Below are positions 45,086-56,467 of a stretch of 64,000 nucleotides of DNA, one piece after another. The DNA is from Flaveria trinervia (Eukaryota > Streptophyta > Magnoliopsida > Asterales > Asteraceae). A program made the position numbers and the translations under genes. Location: NCBI GenBank assembly GCA_025506515.1, contig CM046452.1, forward strand, positions 73,376,615 to 73,440,614, in the 5' to 3' direction. The notes below the pieces were generated by a model. That model was not told the DNA's origin and ran no database searches. It worked only from the letters and a program-made list of their open reading frames with translations. How positions within the stretch are numbered: position 1 is the stretch's first letter; every line of letters begins with the position of its first letter.

Positions 45086-45320
45086 CTATATATATGATAT
45101 AGATATATATATATATATAATAGATATATATAATGTGTGTGTGTGTGCCCCGCATCTTCTAGATAGACGGACCATATATAAGGAGTCGTTTTTTCAAGGA
45201 CCAGCCTTCGGATGCCCCTAAACCCAAAGATAAAATATTATAAGTTTAGTTTATAGGTAATGTTATAATATATATATAATATATAGATATATTATATATA
45301 TAATATGTGTATGTTGTGTG
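45086..45320. repeat. TA and TG microsatellites
   Basis: (TA)n at about 45086-45131, gtgtgtgtgtgtg at 45135-45147 and a second (TA)n at about 45268-45305. The first forms the right flank of the split TIR element. Confidence 0.9.
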
Positions 45321-45684
45321 CGGTGTGTGAAAATACCTTCTTAACTTCTTCTCATCCTGTTTGTTAAGGAAAAAAAAAATATTTGTTTGAGCATTATATA
45401 TATTGCCCGTTTTGGTTACAAAAAAAGAATTACACCAAACCGTGTTGTAACTTGGCTTTCAGATTATCATAGGTGTTTTTATTTTTTATTTGTTTTTTAT
45501 TCAACTCAAGGCCAAAACTTTTCTTTAAAAAATTTTTCCTAATCTATTTCAAGAGTCTTTTTGCATACTCAAACCTTTCCTATCACCTTATTTATTTCTT
45601 CAACACAAGTCTCTAATGAGCATTGTATATGCTCACTTGACATTGATGTTTCTCGTCCATTTCTATTAAACAACAAAAACACAA
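45321..45684. other. spacer without a recognised gene
   Basis: T-rich sequence with short random ORFs only. Confidence 0.5.
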
Positions 45685-46135
45685 TCACTAATCATAAACC
45701 AAATCACAAATCAAACCAAATACTAAACCAAATCACTCACCATACAAACTAACCAAATCACTAACCAAACAAACCAAATCACTCATTATACAAACTAAAA
45801 ACACTAATCATACAAACTAAAATCACAAATCATACTACACAAATCATATATCACACCAAATACTAAATCAAATCACTCACTATACAAACTAAAATCATTA
45901 GTCATACAAACTAATATCGCAAATCTATCTACACAAATCACAAATCAAACCAAATACTAAACCAAATCACCAACCAAACAAACCAAATCACTCACAATAC
46001 AAACTAAATTCACTAATCATACCAACTAATATCATAAATCTAACAAAATCATAAACCAAATAAGAAATCATACTAACCAAATCACAAATCATCTTACTTA
46101 AACAACAAATCAACTAAAAACTTAAACAAAATCAC
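45685..46135. repeat. degenerate repeats of the ACCAAATCACNAATCA type
   Basis: Phrases such as aaaccaaatcactcac, atacaaactaaa and aaaccaaatactaaa recur many times over 450 bp, with G almost absent on this strand. Larger blocks (caaatcaaaccaaatactaa) return at about 45705 and 45940, indicating an old, partly higher-order array. Confidence 0.75.
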
Positions 46136-46149
46136 AAATTAAAAAAACT

Positions 46150-46586
46150 AACCTTTGAGATGTTTGGAGGCCTGAGGGGGGTGGGGAAGGTTGGGTGGGT
46201 GGAGGAGGGCCATGGAGGGGGAGGGTTACGACTGAGGAGGGGTAGGGCTGCGACGGTAGGGGCGGCAGGGGAGGGCTACGACGGGGGCGACGGCGAAGGC
46301 GAGTAGCGGCTGGAGACAGGAGAGGAGTGGTTGGGTAAGGGTTGAACACAAATGAAAGAAAACAAGTTTGAAAGGGTTGGGGGGTAAAGGATAAGAGGTT
46401 TGGAACACTTAAGAAGTGGTAACACCACATCTTTTCTACGCAAACGTCAGGAAGACGTTTTCTAATGAAACATATTCTAAATACCACACTCTGCGCACTC
46501 AAAACCTCTTCCTGTGTTTGCGTGCGTGCAGATGAAAAGGTGGGGAATAGCTTTTGCAAAAAAACAAACAGCACCTTAGTTTTCGT
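46150..46586. mobile_element. second element of the Pack-like TIR family (one end seen)
   Basis: The right end aaacaaacagcacctta (to about 46584) and the adjoining block cactctgcgcactcaaaac (46487) match, in inverse orientation, the left end of the element at 20062-20200. The interior at 46150-46350 is GC-rich (gagggggagggttacgact-type) and encodes a Pro/Arg-rich frame on the - strand, perhaps captured sequence that I cannot name. The other terminus was not found. Confidence 0.5.
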
Positions 46587-46615
46587 CCATGCAAACTCTC
46601 CATCAAATCATCATC

Positions 46616-46648
46616 ATCTTTATTATTATTATATTATTATTATTATTA

Positions 46649-46681
<33 letters not shown>
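46616..46681. repeat. (ATT)n microsatellite
   Basis: About 22 trinucleotide units, attattatt-type with two interruptions. Confidence 0.95.
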
Positions 46682-46844
46682 GGTAACTGTTAATGATTTC
46701 AAGGTACATTAGAATCGTTAACGTAAGGATTTCAATTAATCAGATATGATAATTAATAATATAAATTTATTACTTAAGATAGTCTAGAGCGTTGGCCTGA
46801 TTGACCGGGTGTCACATGAACTGCTAAAAAATGAACTTTATCAT

Positions 46845-49677
46845 TGTCACACCCCGACCGACAGCGGAATCATCGGGGCGGACGAATGGGATATGATTAC
46901 TCATAGCACATGGAACTAATTAAGTTGAAATAATATTAAATGCCATTATTCATCAACCATTACAAGACAAATAAGTAATTACAAAACAATCATAATACAT
47001 CCATAACATAAGACTTTTAATTTAAACTAGGTCCAAGTCCTATATGAGCACGAAGAGAAATCCACAAGAAGTAAACCTGAAACATGATAAAAATAAAAGG
47101 TCAACTAAAAATAGTTGGTGAGTTTCCAAGGTTTTCATACATATATAACAAGGTTACAAGTAGCAATTCATGTCATAGGTTATAAGTTAGTAAGGTTATA
47201 GAATACATATCGTTACAACCAAACCTCGACTTGATTACAAGTATATAAGATTGGCTAAGTGTATTTGGTTCCCATGATGAACAAGCATACGCCATCAGGA
47301 GTCGGCAATACATCGACTTTAGCACCAAATAGGCTTGTCAGGCCCAAAGATCTAAGACGTCGCCATGCTAGCAATAGTTAATGATTGTAAACAAACTATG
47401 TATCTCATATAATCACCTACAACACACAAATAACCATGACAAAAATATGAATTGCAAGTGCTTTACAAGTCTCAAACGTTTATACGTGTATAATGTATAA
47501 GTATCATGTTTCACCCCAAAATAGTGTGAAATAAAGTAAAAAGGGGGCAAGGAAACTCACTTGAAAACTCACAAGATGTAATAATATGATGATAAGAATG
47601 TAGACGAGGCTCCAACGATTTCTTTTACAAGTTACCTAAACGTATAGATTCCAAGGTTAAGTTTGATAATAAGATTATCATTAGACATGAACTAGGGTTT
47701 CAATTAGAATTTGGGGTTTAAATAGTTAAAATGAAATAATGGATCGTTTACGTCTTGGTTTAGTAAAAATAATATAAATCAATTAAATCTAACAATGATT
47801 AAAAATGTCCCCACAACTTAAGTTATTGATTTAATAGATATTAAGTATAATATGTGAAAAGGAATAATTAATTAATAACTAATTATTTAAAACTTGATAA
47901 ATAGAATTGATGAAATACTTAATTAATTGACGTTAAAATTATTTAAGCTTTTATTGATTTAATGTAAAGGTCTTATAATACAAAACTAAAAAAAATAATA
48001 ATAAAGTATAATAGCACGTTATATTGTTTTGTAAGTGTCAAAAAATTAAGTAATAATTTAAGAAGGAAATCTATAAACTATTATGATATAAATAGATAAT
48101 ATCTAATTATTTAAATAACTATTTAGATAATTATTTATTTAACATATAGATTTATATTGTTTTAGAATAATCCACATTTGAATAATAATAGTTTACAACA
48201 TTTAAATTACATAAAATAATTAGTAAAGTTTCTATAATCTTTATTATCTTTTATAGAGTAATTAATTTGAAAATCATAAGTTTTTAAAACCTATAAACAA
48301 TTAAATTAAAAATTTGTGAAATGTTTTAATTTATAAATTAATTTTTACTTTGATTTAATACACAATAGTATAATTTCTAGAGTTTAAAATATATAAAATG
48401 TAGCCTACAAAAATAAATGCCGGAGGCTGGGTTTGAACCCAAGACCTCCGGTTTAATGTGTGGAGTGGTAACCAGTTGGGCTAAGGCCTAAATCTGTTTG
48501 GATTCAGAAAATAATTTATAAAGACAATACTAAAGAAAACCCCAATTTCTAAAGAACCCTAGAATCAAATTGTTCCAAATTGAATCCTAATCCGTTGTTG
48601 TCAATGCCGATTATCATGGGGCTTTTGATCCCCATGTAAAACCGAATGTCTAAGCAGGTTCAATTACCTGATTGGATTTGAGATGATGCTTGGAATGCAC
48701 GAAGCACACGCCGCAACCATGTACGGCTCGATCAATGCCCAAAAGATGATATTAATCAAATTGATCGCACAGAAATCTTCCAATAGCTCTAGAGGTGAAA
48801 AGCCCTCTATCAATGTTGGTTAGCAACCTTGAAATGGGGTCTTCGAATAGGTTGTAGGTCGCGGGTGAAGAAAGGATCGAAGGAGGTGTTTGTGTTTGAT
48901 TAAGGTGGAATTACGAGTTGTGAACATTTAGGTACATTTAGATGATTGTTTAGATGAGTTTAATTAGGTTATTATTGGGATTTAAAGGTCGATCGGTTAT
49001 GGAATTAAGGTTTCGGATTATTCAACCGTGTGGTGTTTGTAACCGGTGATTCAACACAATTAAATGGTACGTTAAGTTCGAGACAGGTTCACGAAATGAT
49101 TTGGAGCGATTTGGGGTTGGTATTCGAACGATTTGAGCTATTTTGGGCCTCGCCGGAGCTTGGCCGGAGTTGGCCGGAAAAATGGCCGGAAAAACGTGAA
49201 GGGAAGGTGGGGCGGTTTGGGGTCAAACAAAATTTACACTTTGGTCCCTGGTGTTTTAAAATCTTATCATTTTATGTAAGAAGTTTGTTAAAAAGTTTCA
49301 AAAATGACAATTAAGCCCCTTAACTATTAAAACCCACATTTAATTATTTAATAACAAATAATTTATATAACTTATACAATTAATAGTTTTAAATCAATCT
49401 TTTAGTAACATCTTGTAATTAGTTAGATGTTTTAATGGTTAACACTTGAAATTTATAAAATAGTAATTTTTTTATGAAGTATAATTATTATTATAAATTG
49501 ATGTAACGATAAACTATTTGAAATTTTTAGTAACTCAACTCACAGTAATGATTATATAAAATATTTGTGGTGTTTGATCATATAAATAATAACATACTTA
49601 GAATAATGGATTTTACAATTTTGAGAAAGTTTTAAAATAATTTCGGGTTTATAATTGGAAAAATAACGGATGTTACA
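46845..49677 (-). repeat. solo LTR of a gypsy-type element (2833 bp)
   Basis: On the - strand it begins TGTAACATCCGTTATTTTTC at 49677 and ends GTCGGTCGGGGTGTGACA at 46845. The flanks are the exact 5-bp duplication ATCAT (46840-46844 and 49678-49682). No internal retrotransposon sequence and no primer-binding site are present. A tRNA-like segment lies at 48419-48485. Short ORFs inside are random. Confidence 0.92.
48419..48487 (-). other. tRNA-like box A/box B segment inside the solo LTR
   Basis: On the - strand it contains TTAGCCCAACTGGTTACCA (box A-like) and, about 30 bases on, TTGGGTTCAAACCCAGC (box B-like GGTTCAAACCC, forming a T-arm-like hairpin). There is no matching acceptor stem, so it is not called a tRNA gene. 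Confidence 0.45.
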
Positions 49678-49682
49678 ATCAT

Positions 49683-50850
49683 AGTACCCACCAATCTTCT
49701 TATACCACATCTTCTGTCCAGACTACTTTAAATAACCTTTATAATCATACATGGGGAATCGTCTTAGTATTTCACCACTGCTGATTTCCTACCCTTGATA
49801 AGGGTTTTGATGAATTTTTTTAATAAAAATGAAAGGGGAAATGACAAAGGCACAAACGAGGAAAAAAAGAAGCCACGTACACGAAGACAATGCAAAACCA
49901 CATAAGAACAAAACAAAACAAACCGCTGCAAAAGATGTATGAAACTAGTCTAAAAAATAAGTTAGGCAATACAAAAACTAGAAACCTAACTAACAAACCA
50001 CCACACAACTTGTTACAAAGCCTAACTATATATTATACAACTATTAACAAAAACCAATAACGTGCTACTGTTTTTGAAAGTTTGAAAATCAAATATAGAT
50101 AATAATCATACCTAATTATCATTAGTGGTGTTGAAGAAAAGAAATCTTCATACTAAAGAAGAAGAAGGATGAACGGTTTGTGATTGATCGCGAGTAATGA
50201 ATATATAACAATGATATAAAATTAGGGACAAAAATAGAAATTTACTAAAGGAAATGATGATTTTGCCATGGTGGTAATGGACGTTATCTAAGGATATGGA
50301 CATAATGATTATTTTGATAATTTTTTGAAATACGGGTATTGAAACAACACAAAATAAAACATGAATACTGAAATGAGAAAAACGATGCAAAATCAGGGAC
50401 CAAAAACAATTAACTTTGTGTTTATAATTAAAAGTGACAAGCGAAAATATTAGCAAGTATATCTTTTTCTAAGCACATTAGCACTATATCTAAGCACATT
50501 AGCAGCTATATCTAACAGTTGCAATATAAATTCTTATTTTTAATACCATCAAAATAAAGTACAATTTACAATATAACATAATGTATGCATTAACACATAC
50601 AATATGAGTCGAAAGACCTCAAGCTTTTAGTTCTTTTTTATTATTTTTTAGTTTAAAATATTACGATGTTTGTAAAGAAATTTTTTTTAACAAATTTGAA
50701 ATATATGTATCGATTTTATAAACATAAAATCACATATGATCTTCTTTAAAATCAATTCATTAAAATTAGCATATATTAAACAAGTGTCCTTTTTTTTTTG
50801 TTTATATTATATCAATTAGCCATATTTATGAGGTTCGTATATTATTTACT
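49683..50850. other. spacer with one dispersed repeat, no gene
   Basis: A-rich sequence. 50195-50410 is the inverted copy of the repeat at 29710-29945. No coding region was recognised. Confidence 0.5.
50195..50410 (-). repeat. dispersed repeat, copy B
   Basis: The reverse complement contains catttcagtattcatgttt, gtttcaatacccgtatttca and gcaaaatcatcatttcctt, parallel to copy A near 29710. Confidence 0.65.
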
Positions 50851-50877
50851 AAGTTAGAAACCCATGTATTACATGGG
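50851..50877 (-). mobile_element. Helitron-like 3' terminus, diverged
   Basis: A 7-bp perfect stem CCCATGT-att-ACATGGG (50861-50877) is followed on the - strand by tttctaaCTTAGT. The expected CTRRT is altered. It belongs to the same family as the end at 51325. Confidence 0.4.
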
Positions 50878-51240
50878 TAGAATAAATAAAATATATTAAA
50901 ATCATTAGGTTTATGAATATTTTATTTTATAGATATTATTATCCATTGGTGAAATAAAAATATGATGAATATATAAGTTATAACACATAATGAATTAGAA
51001 ATTATTACTTTATATTTAATATGTAGTAATAAATTATTAAAATAACTACATTTATATTTTAGATGTTTAATAATTTAGTTTACTTAGTTACAATAATTAT
51101 CATTTAATATAAGAGAGATAAGAAACACAAATATAGATATATTTGTTTTAATATATTTTTAGTTAAAAAGGAAAATTAAATTAATTGTTTTTATAATTTT
51201 TGTATTTATTACGAGAAAGAGGCAAAAAAATGATTTTTTG

Positions 51241-51297
51241 ATATGCTAGAATGATGACACGTGTAATTTGATATGCTAGAATAATGACACGTGTTTT
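51241..51297. repeat. two tandem copies of a 28-29 bp unit
   Basis: ttgatatgctagaatgatga followed by cacgtgt occurs twice in direct succession with one base change. Each carries the CACGTG core. Confidence 0.8.
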
Positions 51298-51324
51298 AAG
51301 AAAACCTTATTTTATTATAGGTTA

Positions 51325-51351
51325 CTAGGTTAGTTTCCGTGTAATACACGG
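51325..51351 (-). mobile_element. Helitron-like 3' terminus
   Basis: On the - strand a 6-bp perfect stem CCGTGT-att-ACACGG (51351-51337) is followed after 8 bases by CTAG and then T. Stem, spacing and end motif match plant Helitrons. The 5' end was not located. Confidence 0.6.
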
Positions 51352-52365
51352 ATTGAATAAACAAAATATAAAATTATTATTAATAAAAACTTGTGCATTA
51401 TAGTTATCATGTTTGAAGATAAAATATGATGTTAATTATAATTAAAGTTATATATACTTTAGTTCAAGAAACACAAAAATTATACAATTTTTTTAACTCT
51501 CTTATGCGAAAATTTTTATTTTTAAACATTCGTTTTAAGATTTGTTATAAAAAATATTTTTTATATAAATCTTGTTTTTAAGAAAATCTGGTTTGTAATT
51601 ATTCTGCTTGTTTTAATAAGATTGTTTTAAAATGTTTCATCTATTTATAATTTTTTTTAAAAACAAAATGACTTAAAATATTTTGTTTAAAAATGTTTAG
51701 TGTTTTAGAAAATTTCATATTATATAAAACTTTAGTTTCTTGTTGTTTAGATTTTGATTAAAAGATGTGATTTCTAATTTGTTTCATAAAATCTATTCTA
51801 AAAAAAATAGTTTGCTCTTTTTTTAAAATTAAATTAGAGAGAGAAACATAACCATTAATGAGATTTATTTTTTAGTAAGAGAGAGAAATTTATATGAGTA
51901 TTTAAATTACTATAATATTTTTTAGAGAGAAAATTGATTTAAAGATGACTAAAAAATCAACAAATGTTAAAAACATAGGTTAAAAGAAGTACAAATAAGA
52001 TAAAACCTTGCTTTATTGGAAGTTATAAATTATAAATTTATTTATTTATGCGTTTCTTGCTTTAGTTAGTATGTCTTCAAACCAAGAAAATGCATAATCA
52101 ATGATAACGTATTGACTAAAAAGTAGTTTTGTCATTTACATTAAATGACCGCAAGAAACTTGTAGCATATTGCGATACATCAACGTTTGGATGTTATTAT
52201 TATATTATACAATTTTTAAATACGTACTCAACATTATAATTGAAAATTACTTTATAAAAAATATATCATTGAATAATCTTATATGGTCCAAATTAAATAT
52301 AAAGTTTCACTATTTTTATTAGGGTCAGTGAATTTTAATAATTATAATTTTCATTTTTATTAGGG
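51352..52365. other. very AT-rich spacer
   Basis: No gene recognised. Near 52316-52398 a ~41-bp unit (ttattagggt, then gaattttaataattataatt) is tandemly duplicated at the outer edge of the fold-back element. Confidence 0.5.
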
Positions 52366-52899
52366 TTATTGAATTTTAATAATTATAATTTTCATTTATT
52401 GACCAAGATTAATCATAACTCAGAAAATGTTTACAGTCGTTTTCAACTTTGAATTTATTTTTCTCTAATGATCCTTTACTAACTGAGAGTTAACACTCGT
52501 TAGTTTTTTTTATAAAATGAGGCCAACTTTGAGCCATATTTCAACTCCAACACTACCTAGTCTCAGTTAGGCCCGTTTTCCATTGTCTAACATCCATCGT
52601 CACCTGAAATCTACCTCCAACGAGTTCGATGGTTCAAATCAGGAAGTGAAGATTGACGAGGTTTTGGGTGTTGAAGTTTCAAACAAATTGACGGAGCTGA
52701 TGATAAATTTTAATTTTCTGTTTAGTGTATTGGCCACAAAAACAGTTCACGTCACCAAAAAGCTAACGGGGTTAACTTTCAATTAGTAAATAATCGTTAG
52801 AGAAAAATAAACTTAAAGTTGAAAATATCGATAAACATTTACTGAGTTGATATTAATCTCGGCTAATAAATGAAACTTGAGGTTATTAAAATCCAATAA
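52366..52899. mobile_element. fold-back / long-TIR element (534 bp)
   Basis: Arms 52366-52494 and 52771-52899 are inverted repeats of ~129 bp at roughly 80% identity by eye. Left contains ttcaactttgaatttatttt and the inverted right ttcaactttaagtttatttt; both end in gttaac at the inner side. The ~275-bp centre contains a 67-codon ORF without recognisable similarity. A target duplication was not found. MULE-type MITE is the likely class. Confidence 0.65.
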
Positions 52900-53814
52900 T
52901 TTTTTTATTATGTGTTTCTAATATATAAGTTTTATAATTAACTACATTTGTAAAGATTTAAGCAGATATAAACATAAACAAATCAACTGTTTAATAGCTA
53001 GGGTAATTAAACAAAAAGGACATAATTTGTAATTTGCAATTTAGTCTTTATAATAACTAAATTACAAAATCTCTACACAAATTATGAAATGTGATTTTAT
53101 AAAATTTAAATACTTATTACTGTGTTTAATCTTTGGGATAATACCTACCCATTTGAAATGTTAATTAAGAGCACATGTGTTACACATGATTGGCTAACAT
53201 GCATTTTTATCTTAAAATCACCATACCATATTCCCATGTTATAAACCTTCTTTCTTCCTTGTGATTTACACACATTTACACTAAAACCTCTCGCAAATCA
53301 TGGATCGGTACTTCATTCAGGAAGTTCTTGATGAACAAGATGAACATGTTTATGGCTAATTCTTGCATAATTATAATGTAAATATAATCTAATTACTTTC
53401 TAAAGATTTAGTGTAACACCTTTTACGTCATCAAACTTGTAAAGTTTTATCGTAACCATTTTGAACAATGTAGGGTATACATCTAGCTGGTAACTAGGCT
53501 TAGCTAAACACATTGTAAGTCGTTAATTACACCCTTGCCCATCTATCTCCCTAACGGATACTTCATTCTCATTATGATGGATCTTGTACGTTCTTCCCTA
53601 TTACATCATATGTTTATAGCTCTTACATACTCTTCTACTCATTCATATACTAATGTATATGCATAAGAATCAGATACTGACCTAAGAGTGAGAGATCGAG
53701 TGGTCTATTTTCGGTCCCACATATGGGGTAATGTTGTTGGATTAAATTTGATACACATCACCGACAACCAAGTACCACCACCATCGACAACCCTACAACA
53801 CCACGCTTAACACC
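52900..53814. other. spacer with a possible transposon-derived micro-ORF
   Basis: A 19-codon ORF, MDRYFIQEVLDEQDEHVYG (53300-53359), is preceded by a plausible leader. It looks like the beginning of a longer transposon protein cut short, but I cannot name it with confidence. Nothing else was recognised. Confidence 0.3.
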
Positions 53815-53827
53815 GTTAGGAAGTTAT

Positions 53828-53990
53828 GTTAGTTAGTTTGGTAGTTACCGTTAATGTTAGTTAAAGTTAATTAACTGTCATATTGTAAGGGTATAAATAC
53901 CCTTAGTCACATTGTAATCAAACAGAATCATCTATCATCCATGAAATATTCTCTGTTCTTGAATACGATTCCTAATCATAGATTCAATAG
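53828..53990 (+). repeat. possible short solo LTR with TATA box
   Basis: tgttagttagtttggtagtt begins a segment with a clear TATA motif (tataaataccc at 53893) and a downstream tgtaatcaaacagaatcat region, the architecture of a small copia or TRIM LTR. Ends and duplication could not be fixed. Confidence 0.3.
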
Positions 53991-55108
53991 AATCAAAACT
54001 TCAAATGTTGCTAAATGGATTTGCCGAGGTAGAGATTAGGATCGTCACAACAACCGAGGAGATGCATGAGTCGTACTACATCTTCTCCGTTTCATCTTGA
54101 AGGCTGTAAAATACCATTACTAAGCTCGTTAGACTTAGAAGGGCGTCAAGGATTAGCTAATATTCGACTTTGAGTGGAGTGCTTGAACATCTTAGAAGTC
54201 AGCACACAAGGTATTAATTTGGACTCATCAATACACAATCATTGTAGTAACACAAGTTTCATCTTGTTAATACAAAGGGTCAGTGTGACATAAAAACACA
54301 GACACCAATATAATGTTTTTGTGTTTTGATCTATTTCCTAATTAGCTAACTTTATACTGGATGCACATGTGAATGTCATCAGAAAAATGATTTTACAAGA
54401 AAATACCATGCAACCTTTTTAAAAGAGAAAAAATAGAGAGAATGATAGAAAAATAATAACTTTAGAATTCTATCATTGTTATATGTTTAAAATTACTATA
54501 ATTAAGATATAATCATAGAAGCTTTAAGTACAATAACACGATCCACAATTAGTAAAAAATATCTTTACAAAATAGTAAACAAGTTTTTCATTTGGAAAAA
54601 ATAAAAATTCCTATAAACTCCTTTAACTTCCACTACGTGTTCTAACTAACCTATATAATGTTTCTTAAAAGTTTAATTTTTTTTAAATCAAGTGAGAAAA
54701 AAGAAATTACTATTAGTTAGTGATTTGTTTATTCGATGTTAAATTTAACAACTATGAAACTTATTGTCTTTTTAATAAACAAAAATCTTCACTACTACCT
54801 CCTTCCTTAAGTAAATTGAAAAAAAAAGTCAAAACAAGATTCATATAGGTTTCTTTTTTCTTAATTCAAAATAATTATATATTTATGAAAACATTACATA
54901 GTAGAAGATAAGTTACTTTAAAGAAATATAGAAAACCTTATAGTTTATACGACTTTAAAGAAACACCTGAAAACTTGTTTATTATCATTTAAAGCTAGTA
55001 ATATGTGTGTATCATATCTTATGGACAGGGAGAAGATATGAATGTCTCTACGACTATACGCTACACACGTGTAAATGTGTAATTTAGTAATAATATATTG
55101 GGAAAGAA
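53991..55108. other. AT-rich spacer
   Basis: No gene or repeat array recognised. Confidence 0.5.
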
Positions 55109-56467
55109 GTGAGTGTCACATTTCATGGAAGGCTCAAATTCATGAATGCAGATGCACAAACAAACAAGATAACTCCCCTTTTAAACTTCATCACTAACGT
55201 CTTTTTCTCTCTGTTTCAATTCAACATACATCCCATTAATTTAAGTCATTCATCACTCTTCAACGATTCTAACTCCCTTGTTACAACTGATTTCTTGCTT
55301 ACATCCCATCAATTTCCCTGTAAGTTGTGCAGTTTTCCCTTGTGTTACAACTCATGATTTGGTTATTAGAGTGTTTAATTAGTTAACTTTGATTAAAGAA
55401 AGCATACGTTTGATTTCTGTTCTCTACTGTATATGAATTTGATTGGGTGGGTCTCACAATCAAGATCCAAAAATTGTATTTTTATGAATTGATCTATGAT
55501 AATACGCCAGGTGTTAGATGAAACGCCCTAGAGAGAGAAGCTGAAAGTTTGTGAATTTTTTTTATTTTGTTCCTTATACTTTAAAAATCTTTAACACTAC
55601 CACTTTACTTTAGGAAGTTGATCATTTTTACAAATCTTTAAGATGATTCTGTATGAATCTTGAGAGGCTGCAAAGTTTAATAGTGATGCGTATGATGCGT
55701 AGAACATGAATAATAATTAAGCGTGACGTGATGCTCTACGAAAACAGAAAGAGGTTATACTTATGTACTATTAGTATATGAATTTGATTGGGCCTCACAA
55801 TCAAGATCATAGAACTTGTTTATTTTTTATAAATTAATTGATGATCATATGCCAGGTGATCGATGAAATGTTCAAGAGAGATAAGCTGAAAGTTCGTGAA
55901 GTTTCTTTATTTTGTTGCGTATACTTTAAAAGTCTTTAATAATAGTGCTTTACTTTAAGAAATTTTAAGATCTTTAAGATGGTTCTATATGAATCTTGAG
56001 AGACTGCAGAGTTTAAAGGTGCTGCGTATATTGCATAGAACATGAATAAATGAATAATTAAGTGTAATGCTATACGAAAACAGAAAGAGGTTAAACTTTT
56101 GTACTATTGCTATGTGAATTTGATTGGGTCTTACAATCAAGATTGTAGAACTTTATTCAAATAAATTGATCGATGATCATGCCAGGTGATCGATGAAATG
56201 GCCAAGAGAGAAAAGCCAAATGTTTGTGAAGAATTCTCATTTTGTTTCTTATTTAGTCACTATAGTTTTAAATTTCTGAGTACCACGTTACTTTAAGAAA
56301 ATGATCAATTTTAAAATCTTTATGATGATTCTATATGAATCTTGAGAGGTTTTAGAGTTTAAAGGTGATGCCTATATGCGTAGAACATGAATAATCAAGT
56401 GTGATGCTATAGTTTTGTACTATTACTATTAAATTGAAAGTGATATTTGTGAAAACTGACAGAAAGA
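55109..56467 (+). promoter_or_regulatory. leader region of the cis-prenyltransferase gene with a candidate 5' UTR intron
   Basis: A pyrimidine-rich leader-like stretch (55180-55319) ends at a good donor, CCT|GTAAGTT at 55320. The only strong acceptor before the start codon is aaaactgacag at 56462, six bases from the ATG. If used, a ~1.14-kb 5' UTR intron would consist almost entirely of the tandem triplication described next. This is inferred from splice-site appearance only. Confidence 0.4.
55430..56430. repeat. three tandem copies of a ~335-bp unit upstream of the cis-prenyltransferase
   Basis: Units start at about 55430, 55776 and 56111 with atgaatttgattggg, then tcacaatcaagat. They continue with gccaggtgatcgatgaaatg, tatgaatcttgagagg and gtagaacatgaataat. 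A final partial piece (gtactattactatt) lies just before the gene. Copies differ by substitutions and small indels, so the duplication is not recent. Confidence 0.88.

Larger units (their letters stand above)
31153..45086. mobile_element. TIR element targeting (TA)n, split by a copia insertion
   Basis: The left end reads gtagggaaggttcaaaag and then aaaaactaagaaaatc. The right end, inverted, reads gcagggatcttaaaaaaac and then gaaactaagaaaactaa. Over ~50 bp these are recognisable inverted repeats. Both ends abut TA microsatellites (30990-31152; 45086-45135). Without the 12.4-kb copia element the transposon would be about 1.5 kb. No transposase is visible in the remaining 31153-32301 and 44732-45086. 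Confidence 0.5.

Noticed and set aside
48419..48487. Genuine tRNA gene
   Set aside because: Boxes A and B are present but no 7-bp acceptor stem or convincing anticodon arm can be drawn.
54700..55100. Host gene between the fold-back element and the cis-prenyltransferase
   Set aside because: AT-rich with only short frames and no conserved motif or splice pattern.
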